Positions 5,185 to 6,754 of a DNA stretch of 6,754 nt are shown here, piece after piece (position 1 is the stretch's first letter; the number at the start of each line of letters is the position of its first letter). Position numbers and translations under genes: made by a program. Under the pieces are notes generated by a model. It had not been told where the DNA came from. It saw nothing but the letters and a program-made list of their open reading frames with translations, and ran no database searches. The stretch covers positions 1 through 6,754 of the forward strand of contig JAZSBY010000070.1 in assembly GCA_045602655.1 (NCBI GenBank). The letters run 5' to 3'. Source of the stretch: Fimenecus sp045602655. GTDB taxonomy: Bacteria; Bacillota; Clostridia; Oscillospirales; Acutalibacteraceae.

Positions 5185-6483
5185 ATGTCAAAACCTATTA
5201 CCGCTATTATTGTTGGTGCAGGTCATAGGGCATTAATTTATGCCGACCTTGCAATTACCAACCCTGAGCTTCTAAAAATCGTTGGTGTTGCTGACCCAAA
5301 CCCCATAAGGCGGGAAATGTGTATGAAAAAGTTTGGATTTTCAGAAGATATGTGCTTTGAGTCCGCACAAGAGTTAGCAACAAAAGGTAAGATTGCAGAC
5401 ACAATTATCAACGGTACTATGGACCATCAGCACCTTGAAACAGCTATTCCCCTTTTAGATGCAGGATATGATATGCTTTTGGAAAAGCCATTTGCACCTA
5501 ACGAAGGTGAAATGAGAGAAATCGTTGAATGTGCGAGAAAAAATAACTCAAAAGTTATGATTTGCCATGTGCTTCGCTACACACCTTTCTACTACGGAAT
5601 CATGGAAAGAGTTGTAAGTGGTGAAATCGGTGACATCATCAATATTCAGACACTTGAACACGTTAGCTACCACCATCTTTCAACATCCTATATCCGTGGC
5701 AAATGGGCAAATAGTGACGAGTGTCACACTTCAATGCTTTTGGCAAAATGCTGTCACGATATTGATATTATGATGTGGCTTATGAGCGAAACAAAGCCTG
5801 TTACAATTTCAAGTTTTGGCAGTAAATTTCAGTTTAAGCCTGAAAATGCACCGGAGAATTCAGGTGAAAGATGTTTGGTTGACTGTCCGTTAGTTGATGA
5901 GTGTCGTTATTCTGCAAAGCGTCTTTACATAGACCAGCCTGAAAGATGGGCATTTTACATTTGGGATAAGCTTGAACACATAGAAAACCCAACAACGGAA
6001 GACAGAATCAATCTTCTTAAAGGTGATTCACCTTACGGAAAATGTATTTACAAGTGTAACAACAATGTTGTTGACCATCAGTCCGTCCTTGTGAATTTCC
6101 AAAGTGGTGCAACAGGCACTCACAATATGGTTGGTGGCTCATCAACGCCTTTACGCAGAATTCATATTGTTGGCACAAAGGGCGAAATTTACGGTAATTT
6201 TGAGGAATCAAAATTCTATGTTTCAAAGATTCACCCCTCAACTGCTGACGAGAGGATTGTTGAGGAGGTTGACCTTAATGTTACAGGCGATATGGTAGGA
6301 GCATACGGCGGTCACGGTGGCGGCGATGAAAGGCTTTCGGCCGATTTTGTATCATTTGTCCGTGGCGAAAAACCAAGCCTTGCTTGTACATCGATTTTTG
6401 ATTCCGTTGCAGGTCATCTCTGTGTTTATCTCGCAGATAAATCACGAGAAATGGGCGGTATGCCACAGGAAGTAGTGTTATAA
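5185..6483 (+). CDS. Gfo/Idh/MocA-family NAD(P)-dependent oxidoreductase
   Basis: A 432-residue cytoplasmic protein. The N-terminal Rossmann fold begins at once (ITAIIVGAGHRA, with GAGHRA at 11-16), an acidic residue near the end of the second strand (VADPN, 35-39) suits NAD binding, and EKP (100-102) is the family motif with the catalytic lysine K101. CCHDID (189-194) supplies the usual H/D pair. The C-terminal part is the substrate-binding domain. Unusual but probably subfamily-typical are C230, C234 and C240 (before YSAKRLY) and C287 and C291 (YGKCIYKC), a possible metal site. The substrate is probably a sugar, inositol or sugar acid, but is not identifiable from sequence. Start: ATG 5185 has AGGGAG eight bases upstream. 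The frame stays open back to TTG at 5050, but that stretch contains the promoter and no family sequence. It appears monocistronic, ending at the terminator at 6499. Confidence 0.93.
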   Translation: MSKPITAIIVGAGHRALIYADLAITNPELLKIVGVADPNPIRREMCMKKFGFSEDMCFESAQELATKGKIADTIINGTMDHQHLETAIPLLDAGYDMLLEKPFAPNEGEMREIVECARKNNSKVMICHVLRYTPFYYGIMERVVSGEIGDIINIQTLEHVSYHHLSTSYIRGKWANSDECHTSMLLAKCCHDIDIMMWLMSETKPVTISSFGSKFQFKPENAPENSGERCLVDCPLVDECRYSAKRLYIDQPERWAFYIWDKLEHIENPTTEDRINLLKGDSPYGKCIYKCNNNVVDHQSVLVNFQSGATGTHNMVGGSSTPLRRIHIVGTKGEIYGNFEESKFYVSKIHPSTADERIVEEVDLNVTGDMVGAYGGHGGGDERLSADFVSFVRGEKPSLACTSIFDSVAGHLCVYLADKSREMGGMPQEVVL

Positions 6484-6498
6484 TTAAAAAAGAAAATG

Positions 6499-6532
6499 GG
6501 ACTGTAAAACTTTCGTTTTACAGTCCTTTTTT
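6499..6532. terminator. Intrinsic terminator, probably bidirectional
   Basis: GGACTGTAAAAC (6499-6510) and GTTTTACAGTCC (6515-6526) form a perfect 12-bp stem with a TTTC loop, followed by six T on the plus strand. It ends the oxidoreductase transcript 15 bases after its stop. On the minus strand the same stem is followed by a T-rich tract (CATTTTCTTTTTT), so it can also stop the convergent gene at the right edge. Confidence 0.95.
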
Positions 6533-6544
6533 GCTTATTTGAGG

Positions 6545-6754
6545 TTATTTTATAATAAGTTTACCATCGGCATCAAAATCGTAGTAGCCAACTTTGAGGT
6601 CTGTACCTTCAACAAATCTTTGGCTCAGATAAAGTTTCTTGTTTTTAGCAAGTTTATGTGAGTCGTAAACGAAATAGATTTCACCCTCAAATTCTACAAG
6701 CTGATATGCCTTCAACATAGCACCATCTTTATAGAAATAGTCACCAACAGGACC
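6545..6754 (-). CDS. C-terminal end of a secreted repeat-module protein (5' part outside window)
   Basis: The last 69 residues and a TAA stop of a leftward gene entering from the right edge. The tail contains GDYFYKDGAMLKAYQLVEFE (residues 4-23 of the fragment), an EIYFVYDSHKLAKNKKLYLS stretch (25-44) and GYYDFDADGKLIIK (56-69). This YYF-x-DGK type of aromatic and glycine-rich repeat is like the choline/glucan-binding-like C-terminal modules of secreted or surface clostridial proteins. The full protein, its signal peptide and any catalytic domain are outside the window, so the function is unknown. The reading frame is unbroken and low-GC like its neighbours. It converges on the oxidoreductase gene and shares the terminator at 6499-6532. 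Confidence 0.8.
   Translation of the reverse strand, partial: GPVGDYFYKDGAMLKAYQLVEFEGEIYFVYDSHKLAKNKKLYLSQRFVEGTDLKVGYYDFDADGKLIIK

Overview
The window looks like chromosomal DNA from a low-GC, endospore-forming member of the Clostridia, perhaps Oscillospirales-like. The reasons are AT-rich coding with Firmicutes-type ribosome binding sites (AGGAGGA, AGGGAG), a SpoIVFB-type intramembrane protease beside the radical SAM gene it often accompanies in Clostridia, and a clostridial-style secreted repeat module at the right edge. No tRNA, rRNA, CRISPR array, insertion sequence or phage gene was seen.

Layout. Five genes run leftward in close succession from about 4961 to the left edge: ilvD (dihydroxy-acid dehydratase), a membrane-anchored NERD-domain protein, a short one-helix membrane protein in the spoIVFA position, a SpoIVFB-like M50 site-2 protease, and a B12-binding-type radical SAM protein cut by the window start. 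Gaps are 3, 42, -4 and 54 bases. One rightward gene, a Gfo/Idh/MocA oxidoreductase (5185-6483), diverges from ilvD across a 223-base intergenic region. That region carries two good facing promoters and a GC-rich palindrome in the ilvD leader. The oxidoreductase ends at a strong hairpin terminator (6499-6532). This terminator probably also serves a convergent leftward gene, of which only the last 69 codons are present (6545-6754).

How the genes may work together. ilvD (branched-chain amino acid synthesis) and the NERD gene look like one transcription unit. The spoIVFA-like/spoIVFB-like pair overlaps by ATGA and is probably translationally coupled. In Bacillus the SpoIVFA/SpoIVFB pair controls pro-sigma-K cleavage in the mother cell. 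The SpoIVFA-like partner here has only the cytoplasmic tail, the membrane helix and a short stalk, with no LytM/M23 domain. The protease has no CBS domain.

Most interesting spot. Bases 2480-2532 hold a perfect 13-bp inverted repeat that encloses the ribosome binding site and buries the start codon of the spoIVFA-like gene. A sigma-E-like promoter (ACATATT, 14-base spacer, CATATAAT) overlaps it. Read-through RNA from ilvD/NERD would fold and could hide this start codon, whereas RNA begun at the internal promoter would lack the distal arm. This could be a switch that keeps the sporulation protease off during vegetative read-through. It is inference, with a stated weakness: the predicted transcript leader would be very short.
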